This document shows positions 8,460-16,119 of a stretch of DNA of 43,032 bases, in pieces. The number at the start of each line of letters is the position of its first letter. Position 1 is the first letter of the stretch. Origin of the DNA: a virus. The stretch is from positions 1 to 43,032 of IMG/VR virus record IMGVR_UViG_3300010885_031327. One strand, written 5' to 3'. The translations under genes were made by a program, and so were the position numbers. The notes below the pieces were generated by a model, which searched no databases, was not told the DNA's origin, and saw only the letters and a list, made by a program, of their open reading frames with translations.

Positions 8460-9039
8460 AAATTATATTCGATTCCATATTGATAATTTTGCTGAGATAC
8501 AGAAATCGCTGCAAGAGTTGTATAGAGATCAACATACAGGAACATCGTTACAGGCGTTTCCTAAAGACTGGAATCGTGAAAATTTTTTAGAATTGTATGA
8601 TGTAGTTGATCAATTCTTTAAAAACAATAATGCACTAATTGCTTCATGTAGATTCTTTTATACACCAGCTGGTAGGACTCTAGGAGTTCATTTAGATGGG
8701 GAGAAATACAATACAGATTACTGGGCATTAAATATTCCAATTTTTGTCCCTAAATCTATGCATTGGCAAGAGTGGTTTAAATATGATGGTGAGTTAAAGC
8801 AAGAATCTAACGGAGTGTATAGTAGTTACATACAACCATTAAATCCAGAAAAACTTTTAACAATTGATAGATTAATGTTAAATTCACCACATGTATTACG
8901 TGTGGGAATATTTCACAGAGTAATTAATGATTCTTCTGAAGACAGATTGATTGTTTCTATAAGATTTAGAACTAATTCTTTAGATCAACTGTTAACACGC
9001 ATAGCAGAAACTGCTTCAAACGTTTCACCGAAGCCGTAA
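8452..9039 (+). CDS. Predicted AspH-like Fe(II)/2OG oxygenase
   Basis: The 195-aa protein shows HLD (80-82) in GVHLDGEKY, a distal His in FHRVIND (H155) and EDRLIVSIRF (R165), the usual metal and 2-oxoglutarate set. It is the last gene of the plus-strand run and its final 55 bp overlap, tail to tail, with the oxygenase gene on the other strand. The C-terminal 25 residues after the fold lie inside that overlap and are probably less constrained. Confidence 0.68.
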   Translation: MNKNYIRFHIDNFAEIQKSLQELYRDQHTGTSLQAFPKDWNRENFLELYDVVDQFFKNNNALIASCRFFYTPAGRTLGVHLDGEKYNTDYWALNIPIFVPKSMHWQEWFKYDGELKQESNGVYSSYIQPLNPEKLLTIDRLMLNSPHVLRVGIFHRVINDSSEDRLIVSIRFRTNSLDQLLTRIAETASNVSPKP

Positions 9040-9560
9040 GTAAACAAATATCTAGGCTTGTCATTTGTTGCAATGACTTGATGTATGCAACTTGTATCTA
9101 ACAGATATGCATGTCCGTTTTGACACTGATGTGTCTCAGCAACACTTGGATACATAAAATGATTTCTAGTTGACGAAGTCTTTGTTATAGCACCGGTGGC
9201 GTTTTTAATTCCGATGTTAATACTACATTTCCTATTACTTTCGTCCATGTGCTGTCTAATACTACCGTGTGTTTTAATTAAATTTACTCGCTGAACATCT
9301 AGTTGTAGTGTAGGAAAAAACTTGTGAATATAATCAACTACATGCTGTGCAACACTGGGATATTGTAAGTATAGTTTTCTGGCAAAAGAAATAGTGCCAT
9401 CACCCTGCTGATATGGTTGGTACTCGGTCCAATAAAGAGTAGTTGGATTTTCTTCCATAGCCTGTCCATACTTGTGCTTATGTATAGGTAGTGAATCTAA
9501 TATGTCAAGATCAAATTCCTCTGGTACTGTAAACTCTTTATCAAATTCAATAAAACTCAT
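8985..9560 (-). CDS. Predicted Fe(II)/2OG oxygenase
   Basis: The 191-aa protein has HMD (104-106) in RQHMDESNRK, SINIGI on the next strand, and a distal His in DTSCIHQVIATN (H160) followed by PRYLFTYGF (R170). It is the third gene of a minus-strand operon of three oxygenases (10845 to 8985), starting by ATGA overlap with the gene before it and ending inside the convergent plus-strand gene. No terminator is visible between the converging units. Confidence 0.68.
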   Translation of the reverse strand: MSFIEFDKEFTVPEEFDLDILDSLPIHKHKYGQAMEENPTTLYWTEYQPYQQGDGTISFARKLYLQYPSVAQHVVDYIHKFFPTLQLDVQRVNLIKTHGSIRQHMDESNRKCSINIGIKNATGAITKTSSTRNHFMYPSVAETHQCQNGHAYLLDTSCIHQVIATNDKPRYLFTYGFGETFEAVSAMRVNS

Positions 9561-10198
9561 TCTTCGATCCTTTTTAAAAATTTAACATTGTTCAATGATG
9601 TTAAATTGCCCCTAACAATCAATACAAATCTTGCCGAACTATTATTCACCGGAACCCTGTGTGGATATTCGTTGCCATTAATACAAAATACTGTGTTAGA
9701 TTTAGAAGGTATAATTTCATATACTTTATCTTCTACCATAGTCTGCTCAATCTTTTTTAATTCTCTACCATGCGCTAGATAGTTAGGTCTTAGCCTAGAC
9801 ATTTCTAAAAATGTTTTACTGGTATCTAATCCAAAACACAATCTAAAACCGTAGCCAGCATCTAGATCAAAATGAAAATTAAAATCATAATCGGTTTGTT
9901 CTTTTTGGCTTATTAATAAAATTATTCTACTAGTTTTAACTATGGGTAATGAATCGATAGTTTCAACTAGTCTATTAAATGGTGTAACGTCTTTATAGTT
10001 GTAATTCGGAATACCATTAAACTCTAATACACGACGATCCCATGGATATCTTCTACCGTTTCTTTCAAAGTAAGTCTGTTCTTCAGCAAATGCTTTTGAA
10101 TGTTCATGTCTAAATTTAGTAGCAGATAAGAAATCGTCTAGCTCTTGAAAAGTGATGTCCGGTAATGCTACATCTATTTCGCCTGCTATTAACCCCAT
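9557..10198 (-). CDS. Predicted Fe(II)/2OG oxygenase
   Basis: This 213-aa protein has HFD (109-111) in NFHFDLDAGYGFRL, with an Arg (R119) after it as in AspH-like proteins, then a distal His in GNEYPHRVPVNNSS (H180) and ARFVLIVRG (R190). It overlaps the AspH orthologue upstream by 10 bp and the next oxygenase by 4 bp. It lacks the DDS.H motif that marks classical AspH, so it belongs to a different subgroup from its upstream neighbour. Confidence 0.68.
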   Translation of the reverse strand: MGLIAGEIDVALPDITFQELDDFLSATKFRHEHSKAFAEEQTYFERNGRRYPWDRRVLEFNGIPNYNYKDVTPFNRLVETIDSLPIVKTSRIILLISQKEQTDYDFNFHFDLDAGYGFRLCFGLDTSKTFLEMSRLRPNYLAHGRELKKIEQTMVEDKVYEIIPSKSNTVFCINGNEYPHRVPVNNSSARFVLIVRGNLTSLNNVKFLKRIEE

Positions 10199-10845
10199 TG
10201 CTCTTCTTCTCTTAAATTTTCAATTGCTACACGATCCAAATCTACAATTAAAATAACTCTAGAATCTGTACCGTTATGCGTTGTGCCGTGAAAGGCATCG
10301 CCGTCATCAAAACACCACACCTTTCCTGGTTCCCATGCTCTTGGAGCATAATCTCCTACGTGAAACTTAGCTTCTGGATCACATATAATTCCCATATGAA
10401 ATCTAGCATACTTCGAAACCATTCCGTAATGCATGGATAGTTTTGCAGGAGGGTGCATTAAATTGAAACCCACACATCCAACTGCACTGCCGTAGGGTTC
10501 TAAAATCTTTTCTAGTGTAGGGGTTAATTCTCTTTTTTGTTTAAATCGTTGTTCTGCAAGATCATGGCTTGTTTGATCCTTACCCCATACTGCTTCGTAC
10601 TCGGGTTTCGAGCAAGATGATTCTGCTACTCTAGTAAACACAGAATTAATTTTACCTTGGTATAGTATTTTCCCATTAGATGCTTTTTGATCTACCACTC
10701 CCCCCATTTGATTATTGGGTTTAACTCCAAGGAAGTGAGTAGATAGTGTTTGAAATTCTTTCAAAATAGTATCAAAGTTTTCTCGTAGTGCAATCGAAAG
10801 AGGGTGTTCAAATACTTCAATATATCCTAGTTTAGGAGTAGTCAT
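10189..10845 (-). CDS. Aspartyl/asparaginyl beta-hydroxylase (AspH) homologue with HxG metal site
   Basis: The 218-aa protein follows the catalytic domain of human AspH motif by motif: HYG (139-141) for HTG, ARFHMGI for LRMHLGL, WEPGKVWCFDDGDAFH for WEEGKVLIFDDSFEH (distal H186), then SRVILIVDLDR (R196) for FRLIFIVDVWH. As in AspH, the usual metal-binding Asp is a Gly, leaving a two-His iron site. AspH hydroxylates Asp or Asn in EGF-like protein domains; bacterial relatives act on peptides, lipids or amino acids. It is the first gene of the minus-strand three-oxygenase operon, with a late-type box about 23 nt upstream of its likely leader. The family call is strong; the substrate is unknown. 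Confidence 0.87.
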   Translation of the reverse strand: MTTPKLGYIEVFEHPLSIALRENFDTILKEFQTLSTHFLGVKPNNQMGGVVDQKASNGKILYQGKINSVFTRVAESSCSKPEYEAVWGKDQTSHDLAEQRFKQKRELTPTLEKILEPYGSAVGCVGFNLMHPPAKLSMHYGMVSKYARFHMGIICDPEAKFHVGDYAPRAWEPGKVWCFDDGDAFHGTTHNGTDSRVILIVDLDRVAIENLREEEQWG

Positions 10846-10873
10846 AATTTATCCGATTAATAGTTTGTGGAAA

Positions 10874-10881
10874 TATTTATA
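10874..10881 (-). promoter_or_regulatory. Late promoter, exact TATAAATA on the minus strand
   Basis: The minus strand reads TATAAATA, the T4 late consensus. The predicted start near 10868 gives a 23-nt leader to the AspH gene. It is back to back with a plus-strand box at 10884. Confidence 0.75.
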
Positions 10882-10883
10882 GT

Positions 10884-10889
10884 TAAATA
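10884..10889 (+). promoter_or_regulatory. Late-type promoter box TAAATA
   Basis: TTAAATA gives a predicted start near 10895 and a 22-nt leader that contains AAGGA before the ATG at 10917. It forms a divergent pair with the minus-strand box 3 bp away. Confidence 0.6.
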
Positions 10890-10916
10890 AGGTGTAGCGA
10901 AAATAAAAAGGAAATC

Positions 10917-12440
10917 ATGGAAGTTATTTTTTGGAGCTCTGAAGCGCATACTAATAAAGTTTTTAATAGGTACCTCGGACCTTACAAAATTGCATACTGG
11001 TTGCGAGAACACAATCACACCTGCCAGGTTATTGATTTTATAACTCATTGGACTAGGGAAGAACTTTATGAAATAACTAAAAAGTTCATAACAAACGAAA
11101 CTAAAATTATTGCTATTTCCACAACATTTCTTTGCACCACTAGATATAGATGGGCCGATGGCACTAGCCCAAGGATGCCCGAACGTGTTATTTGGGCATT
11201 AACTGAATTAAAGAAAGAATATCCACACCTTAAAATTATTGTGGGTGGGTATGTATCTAATAGAATTCCATCATTTAATGTTATAGATGCCACTGTGATG
11301 ACATATAAAGGTGCTCCAGAAGATGTATTTTTGGAATATCTTGAGCACTTTACACATGGAACCCCACTCCCCTTGGGAGAATTAGAATTTAGAATAACTG
11401 ATGCTGGACCCGGTCACGAAAAGCCTATGATGACATATCATACTGCTAGGAATCCAAAATACAGTATTGAAGTTGATGATTTTAAATTTTCAAAACAAGA
11501 TTTTATATTACCAGGAGAAGCACTGCCGTTAGATGTAAGTCGTGGTTGTATATTTTCCTGTAAGTTTTGTCAATTTCCTCATTTAGGTAAAGGTAAATTA
11601 GATTACATCAGAGGAATGGAATTTTTAAAAGAAGAAATTCTGCATAATTACGAAAACTTTGGAACTACTGCTTACTACATTGCAGACGATACATTTAATG
11701 ACACTGAATGGAAAATGTCCGAGTTTTTAAAGATGACTCAAAGTCTTCCTTTTAAAATTACATTTACTGCATACCTTAGAGCAGATTTAATACATCGATT
11801 TCCAGACACTGCACACATGCTTAAAGAAGCAGGGCTCTTTGGAGCTTATCATGGTATTGAAACTCTGCACCCAGAAGCTAGTAAGATTATCGGCAAAGCG
11901 TGGAGTGGAAAACATGCTAAAGAATTTATTCCAGAATTATATCATAACATTTGGAAGAAAGAAGTTCCCATGCATACTAACTTTATAGTAGGACTACCTA
12001 AAGAAACTCGACATAGTGTAAATCAAACTCTTAGATGGTATTATGAAAATAACTTACACAGCATTAGATTTGTCGCCCTGGGCATATACAAGGCAGGTAA
12101 CGATAACACCACTTATTCTATATCGTCGGAGTTTGATAGAAACGCAGAAAAATACGGATTTACCTTTGAAGAAAACACACAGGGTATATACGGTAATCGA
12201 GGATGGAAGAACGATAACTGGACAGAACTAGAAGCTATGAAAACTGCCAGTCAGTTAAACAGAATTCTAGACAAAGACAAAGTTGGAGCACATGTCTGGC
12301 TCAACCCTGGATTAATGTTCTTGGGATGGAGCAAAGAAAGAATCTTAGAGAATAGATCGGAACGAATAGGTCTAAATGAAGCTTATATACAAACTCGTGA
12401 AAAATACAGATTGTATTACAATACTGTCATAAACAGTTAG
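10917..12440 (+). CDS. Radical SAM protein with B12-binding-like N-terminal domain, paralogue
   Basis: This 507-aa protein parallels the enzyme at 4693: N-terminal Rossmann-like domain (GPYKIAYWLREHNHTCQVIDF), CIFSCKFC (C211, C215, C218) and a barrel with YIADDTFNDT, YHGIET and IVGLPKE. The sibling has FMDDTFNDT, SLGVET and IIGLPGE, so the two probably do related chemistry. No DxHxxG cobalamin motif is seen. It is a single-gene unit with its own late-type box and a good ribosome site (AAGGAAATC before ATG). Its stop overlaps the convergent GNAT-like gene by 4 bp. Confidence 0.85.
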   Translation: MEVIFWSSEAHTNKVFNRYLGPYKIAYWLREHNHTCQVIDFITHWTREELYEITKKFITNETKIIAISTTFLCTTRYRWADGTSPRMPERVIWALTELKKEYPHLKIIVGGYVSNRIPSFNVIDATVMTYKGAPEDVFLEYLEHFTHGTPLPLGELEFRITDAGPGHEKPMMTYHTARNPKYSIEVDDFKFSKQDFILPGEALPLDVSRGCIFSCKFCQFPHLGKGKLDYIRGMEFLKEEILHNYENFGTTAYYIADDTFNDTEWKMSEFLKMTQSLPFKITFTAYLRADLIHRFPDTAHMLKEAGLFGAYHGIETLHPEASKIIGKAWSGKHAKEFIPELYHNIWKKEVPMHTNFIVGLPKETRHSVNQTLRWYYENNLHSIRFVALGIYKAGNDNTTYSISSEFDRNAEKYGFTFEENTQGIYGNRGWKNDNWTELEAMKTASQLNRILDKDKVGAHVWLNPGLMFLGWSKERILENRSERIGLNEAYIQTREKYRLYYNTVINS

Positions 12441-13030
12441 ATATTGCCGCCTAATGGTGTTATTTCTCTATATTTCTGTTTAAGAAATGTACAACGAACA
12501 ATAGTATCATTCGGCAATAAAATTCTATTGAATAGAATCTGCCAATGATGTGTGTAGACACATTTGTTCTTTGCAGGTACAAGACATTCGTCAAAGTAAT
12601 CGTAGCGTTCATCTGCCCAGTCGCTAAATGCAAAGCGTCTTAATAGTTTAGCATGCCTGGCATTCCACAACGTGTAGAATTTAAAACGACCAGTTTCTTC
12701 ATTAAACTTAATCATTTCATCTAGCAATGCTCTGGCGACATCTTTGCTGTTTTTAGATCGAATTTGTGTACCGTACCAAGCAGGTTCGTCGGAACTTTGG
12801 TAGCAGGATATTGCACCAATAATATTATCATCGTCATCAAATGCTCCAAATGCGTGATAACTTTTTAAATCTGTAAGATATGTTGTGCAGAATCCTTTGT
12901 GATAAATCTTTGCCATGGCGTGTTTGGCAAAGAAATCACTCGATTCAATATTGGAACCCATATATTTGCTGACTTCGAATAAAGGCTCTAATGCTTCTAT
13001 GTGTGTGCTATCTAATTTTTTAATAATCAT
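12437..13030 (-). CDS. GNAT-like acyltransferase
   Basis: The 197-aa protein has a central GAFDDDDNIIGAISCY, typical of GNAT strands 2-4, a segment DVARALLDEMIKFNEE at the place of the acyl-CoA-binding helix, and NARHAKLLRRFAF, like the NxxAxxLY(R)xxGF helix of GNATs. The canonical Q/RxxGxG/A loop is not clear, so acetyl-CoA use is likely but unproven. It is the last gene of the five-gene minus operon 16066-12437 and starts by ATGA overlap with the PP-loop gene. A second GNAT-like gene lies at 16120. Confidence 0.55.
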   Translation of the reverse strand: MIIKKLDSTHIEALEPLFEVSKYMGSNIESSDFFAKHAMAKIYHKGFCTTYLTDLKSYHAFGAFDDDDNIIGAISCYQSSDEPAWYGTQIRSKNSKDVARALLDEMIKFNEETGRFKFYTLWNARHAKLLRRFAFSDWADERYDYFDECLVPAKNKCVYTHHWQILFNRILLPNDTIVRCTFLKQKYREITPLGGNI

Positions 13031-13947
13031 AACGACGCCCTTAACTGTCTAATTGTTTCTTCGTAACTAATTCCGTCTAGACTCGATTCTAAACGTTTGA
13101 TTTGATTTGTTCCTATTGATTTATAGGCACTGTGATTGAAGGCTAATAGGCTTTCGAATCCGTGTGTCTTACGTTTTTTAGTAACGTATGGGCATAGTTC
13201 TTTTAAAATTTTATTCTTGCTTGACACAGAAGTTAGTTTGTAATTGTATCGGTCGGAGACTAGAGATACAATGTCTGGATTTTCCAAATAATATAACATT
13301 AATTCAGGAGTATAACTAAACCATTCATTGACTAAAGGAATGTTGAACTTATTGGTAAATCTCATTGCACTAGCATCTTCGTTTTCACGGAAGGTATAGT
13401 ACCAATGACTCTTATCCAAACTCACTGACCTAGTTAACAATGTTTCACCACCCATAACAGCCGGGGCACCTATCTTGAGAATATTGTAATAGACCATGAT
13501 ATAGGTAATTTGTGAGCATTGTAGCTGCTCACCGAATTCAGTTGCTTCACCGGATTCAAAGAAATCAATAACATCAAAGTCAATAATTTCTAAATCTAAA
13601 TCCATATGTCTAGCTAGACGTTCTGCTTCATTGATGTCAGCGGCATTGTAATTATCTTTGAATTTGATTGATACACACTTGGGTTTGATACCAATAGATA
13701 AAAAGTTGTTGACAACAATTTCACTGTCAGTACCGCCTGACAGGAATACTACTAAGTCTTTGCCAAATTCTTTATGTACACAGTCAGCAGTCCTGTGCAA
13801 TTCTTTTTCATAATTGCTGGTACGATATTGATCGGGATCAACCGCACCTACATTGACCTTGAACTTTTCAAACGAATTTTCTCTATAGCCCCATAGGCGA
13901 TCTCCGGTGCTGTAGGTTAGATGATTATTCAGCGTGAAGTTTGTCAT
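13027..13947 (-). CDS. PP-loop ATPase, asparagine-synthase-C-domain-like, no glutaminase domain
   Basis: The 306-aa protein has the PP-loop SGGTDS (70-75), then KFKDNYNAADINEAERLARHMDLDLEIIDFD, which matches the second strand of asparagine-synthase/ExsB-type ATP pyrophosphatases. Such enzymes activate a carboxylate or other oxygen by adenylation for attack by an amine or sulfur. The N-terminal Ntn-glutaminase of asparagine synthetase is absent, so the amine donor must come from elsewhere. It overlaps the desaturase gene by 23 bp and the GNAT-like gene by 4 bp. Two further proteins of this type occur at 18008 and 19159. Confidence 0.75.
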   Translation of the reverse strand: MTNFTLNNHLTYSTGDRLWGYRENSFEKFKVNVGAVDPDQYRTSNYEKELHRTADCVHKEFGKDLVVFLSGGTDSEIVVNNFLSIGIKPKCVSIKFKDNYNAADINEAERLARHMDLDLEIIDFDVIDFFESGEATEFGEQLQCSQITYIMVYYNILKIGAPAVMGGETLLTRSVSLDKSHWYYTFRENEDASAMRFTNKFNIPLVNEWFSYTPELMLYYLENPDIVSLVSDRYNYKLTSVSSKNKILKELCPYVTKKRKTHGFESLLAFNHSAYKSIGTNQIKRLESSLDGISYEETIRQLRASL

Positions 13948-14758
13948 TGCGATCCTGGTAGATTTTTTGTCTGCTTTCTTTTGTTGCTAACAAAGGTAAC
14001 ATAATAAGAGACAGGTCAAATTCTTTAGCGTTACCACTAACAGTTGATCCGAAGTCATATGATGACGCTCTGGAGTGATGATTATTGTGCCATCCTTGAC
14101 CCCATGTAATCCATGCTAGTAAAGGAACATTGCGGCTTTGATCTTTAGTATCAAAGTTTCTGTAGCCAAATCCGGGAGAATGACAGAATACATTAATATT
14201 ACTTTCCATGTATAAACTCAATGCTGCTGGAATCATAAATCCAAATAATAATATTTGCCAACCGAAGAGTGATAATACTACTGCATAGGTGGTTAAAATA
14301 ATAGCAATATAATGCTTGGCAAACCACATATGCATAGGATCTCTAATTAGATCAATAGCATATTTGGGATTAAAATATTGGTCCCAATCATGCAACCACA
14401 TGTGCCACGAATACCATTTGCCCTTAGTGGGAGAGTGAGCATCTTTTTCTGTATCAGCATATCTATGATGACTGCCTCTATGTATTGCGGCCCAACCTAA
14501 TGGACTTCCTTGTAGTGCAAGACAGCTAATCCAAAGCAATATCGGTTTTAGACCCGGACGTGCTTCAAAGGCTTTGTGACTAACATACCGATGCAGAGTT
14601 ATGGCAACTCCGATGCCTTCGATGATTACCCAACCAACAAAGGTATACAGAGCATGTTTCCATTCTAGGCCAAAGTATATCATTGCAATAAGCCCAATCC
14701 ATGCAAGAGCATGAACAGGATAAAGAACATAATACAAAAATGTGTTTATTTTAGGCAT
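13925..14758 (-). CDS. Membrane fatty-acid (acyl) desaturase, delta-9 type
   Basis: This 277-aa protein has all three histidine boxes of the acyl-CoA/acyl-lipid delta-9 desaturases: HRYVSH (56-61), HRGSHH (93-98) and HNNHH (about 224-228), with hydrophobic hairpins at about 8-50, 70-92 and 145-185. The boxes bind a di-iron centre that inserts a double bond into an acyl chain in the membrane. I start at the ATG at 14758; a TTG three codons upstream is possible. It overlaps the DUF3750-like gene by 13 bp. In an oxygenase island it suggests either membrane-lipid remodelling or oxidation of an acyl chain on a product. Confidence 0.9.
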   Translation of the reverse strand: MPKINTFLYYVLYPVHALAWIGLIAMIYFGLEWKHALYTFVGWVIIEGIGVAITLHRYVSHKAFEARPGLKPILLWISCLALQGSPLGWAAIHRGSHHRYADTEKDAHSPTKGKWYSWHMWLHDWDQYFNPKYAIDLIRDPMHMWFAKHYIAIILTTYAVVLSLFGWQILLFGFMIPAALSLYMESNINVFCHSPGFGYRNFDTKDQSRNVPLLAWITWGQGWHNNHHSRASSYDFGSTVSGNAKEFDLSLIMLPLLATKESRQKIYQDRNDKLHAE

Positions 14759-15306
14759 AATGACCAATGTTTATTATTTTTAAATCCATAAGATCTAAGT
14801 GGTCTGGAAAAATCCAAATCCAACTTGTGTATTACATATGATGCAAACGTATTACAATTAGTAGTTAATAGATTAAACTCGTTATATGGATAATCCTTGC
14901 AAATTTGTTCAATCTCTGTATATTTAAAATTGTTTAAAGCAGCGCCTAGTATTATAGGATCAGCGCCAAACCATCTAGCATCTGGAGTCCTATTACTAAT
15001 TACCACACTGTGTTCAATGTAAGCTACATCATTTATATACAACGGTTTTGCTTTTTGAACATCTAATGTTTCTAAATCTGTTAACTCTAACACTAACCAC
15101 GAATTCTTTTCTTTACTCCAGAACGCAAACCACGAATGCGTTCCGCCTAACCAACCTTTTAATGCCCATGCCCTAGCATGCAGATAATAAAAATAATCTT
15201 TATCGAGATTCAAGTCTGCAGAACTCGCATCTAATAATTTCCAATCTTTAAACAGACGATTGGTTACGTTGTTCAATTTGATAATAATTGATGTGTTGTC
15301 TGTCAT
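14746..15306 (-). CDS. DUF3750-like protein, possible permuted papain-fold hydrolase/acyltransferase
   Basis: The 186-aa protein contains GGTHSWFAFW (H57), RWFGADP, KDYPYNEFNLLTTNCNTF (C151) and a final RSYGF. The order and wording resemble DUF3750 proteins, whose W/PGPNSNTF motif falls where NCNTF lies here. A His before a Cys in this arrangement is also the mark of permuted papain-fold (LRAT/NlpC-P60-like) enzymes that act on amide, thioester or acyl bonds. Its gene begins inside the PhyH gene (59-bp overlap) and runs into the desaturase, so an acyl-transfer role is attractive but is inference. Confidence 0.5.
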   Translation of the reverse strand: MTDNTSIIIKLNNVTNRLFKDWKLLDASSADLNLDKDYFYYLHARAWALKGWLGGTHSWFAFWSKEKNSWLVLELTDLETLDVQKAKPLYINDVAYIEHSVVISNRTPDARWFGADPIILGAALNNFKYTEIEQICKDYPYNEFNLLTTNCNTFASYVIHKLDLDFSRPLRSYGFKNNKHWSLCLK

Positions 15307-16066
15307 AGGCTGCTTTCCATGCTATTAAATCTTTTTCCCAATCGCCGGTGGGGCGTGGATCTTGTATCATATAATTAAATTCGTCAACGCCATTAACAAG
15401 TATAGTACTTTCAGGACTTAAATTTAATCTTGGTTTGCAATCAGTGCTGGCAAAAATCATTCCCATAGCAACTCTAGTAGTTGCAGCGTTATTCTTGCCA
15501 CTACCGTGTATAATAAACGGACTATGGATCAGTACGTTTCCAGCAGGCACTTGAGTTTTAATTCTTTCTTTGGGGATATCAACATCAACTGTCTGTCCAC
15601 GCATTAACAAATTGCTGTCTGTTTTAACATCTTTATGCCTACGTTGAAATACAGTATGACTTCCTTGCACATATTCGAGACTGCCCTGCTCTTCAGTTAC
15701 ATCGTCAAATGCAAACCACACGGTTAGTGCTGCGGCAGCTTTATCAAAATTCCAATACGTACTATCTTGGTGAAAGCTAACATCCTTGCCATCACCGGGC
15801 TTCTTAATCCAAAACAAAGTATCCCAACAGTGAATGTTAGGTCCAATTAGTTGTTCTAGATATGCTAATAGTTTTGGGTTTCTACTAATTTCATCAACCC
15901 AAGGAAACAATACATTGCTTTTGCAACGATAATCGCTGCGCATTAGATCCAATTTTTCATCGGCATCTAACATCAGTTTCTTATACTCGGCGGCTTCTTC
16001 CTTGGACATAATTTCCAATGGGCCTACCCAACCATTAGTATCGAATGTTTGTTTAATGTTTTGCAT
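15248..16066 (-). CDS. PhyH-family Fe(II)/2OG dioxygenase
   Basis: At 272 aa this has the phytanoyl-CoA hydroxylase pattern: FHQDSTYW (H99, D101), TVWFAFDDVTEEQGSLEYVQGSH, then HSPFIIHGSGKNNAATTRVAMG with the distal His (H187) and Arg (R198). HxD is intact, so it should hydroxylate rather than halogenate. Family members act on acyl-CoAs, ectoine and many natural products. It is the first gene of a minus operon that continues with the DUF3750-like protein, desaturase, PP-loop ATPase and GNAT-like protein. A late-type box 5 nt before the ATG predicts a leaderless mRNA. Confidence 0.88.
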   Translation of the reverse strand: MQNIKQTFDTNGWVGPLEIMSKEEAAEYKKLMLDADEKLDLMRSDYRCKSNVLFPWVDEISRNPKLLAYLEQLIGPNIHCWDTLFWIKKPGDGKDVSFHQDSTYWNFDKAAAALTVWFAFDDVTEEQGSLEYVQGSHTVFQRRHKDVKTDSNLLMRGQTVDVDIPKERIKTQVPAGNVLIHSPFIIHGSGKNNAATTRVAMGMIFASTDCKPRLNLSPESTILVNGVDEFNYMIQDPRPTGDWEKDLIAWKAAYDRQHINYYQIEQRNQSSV

Positions 16067-16071
16067 GCTGA

Positions 16072-16077
16072 TATTTA
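16072..16077 (-). promoter_or_regulatory. Late-type promoter box TAAATA, 5 nt before ATG (minus)
   Basis: The minus strand reads GTAAATATCAGC then ATG at 16066. The spacing equals that at 1100, 1700, 28312 and 32672, predicting a leaderless start for the PhyH operon. Confidence 0.65.
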
Positions 16078-16119
16078 CCTGGTTTGCCTGTGTCTAGAAA
16101 AATTTCTGATATATATTGC

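Noticed and set aside
9588-9782. Short plus-strand open frame within a minus-strand oxygenase
   Set aside because: It overlaps the conserved C-terminal half of the oxygenase in the opposite sense and has no ribosome site.
10189-10845. Reading the HxG site as a halogenase
   Set aside because: HxG/A also marks Fe/2OG halogenases, but the remaining motifs follow AspH, whose hydroxylase naturally has this Gly.
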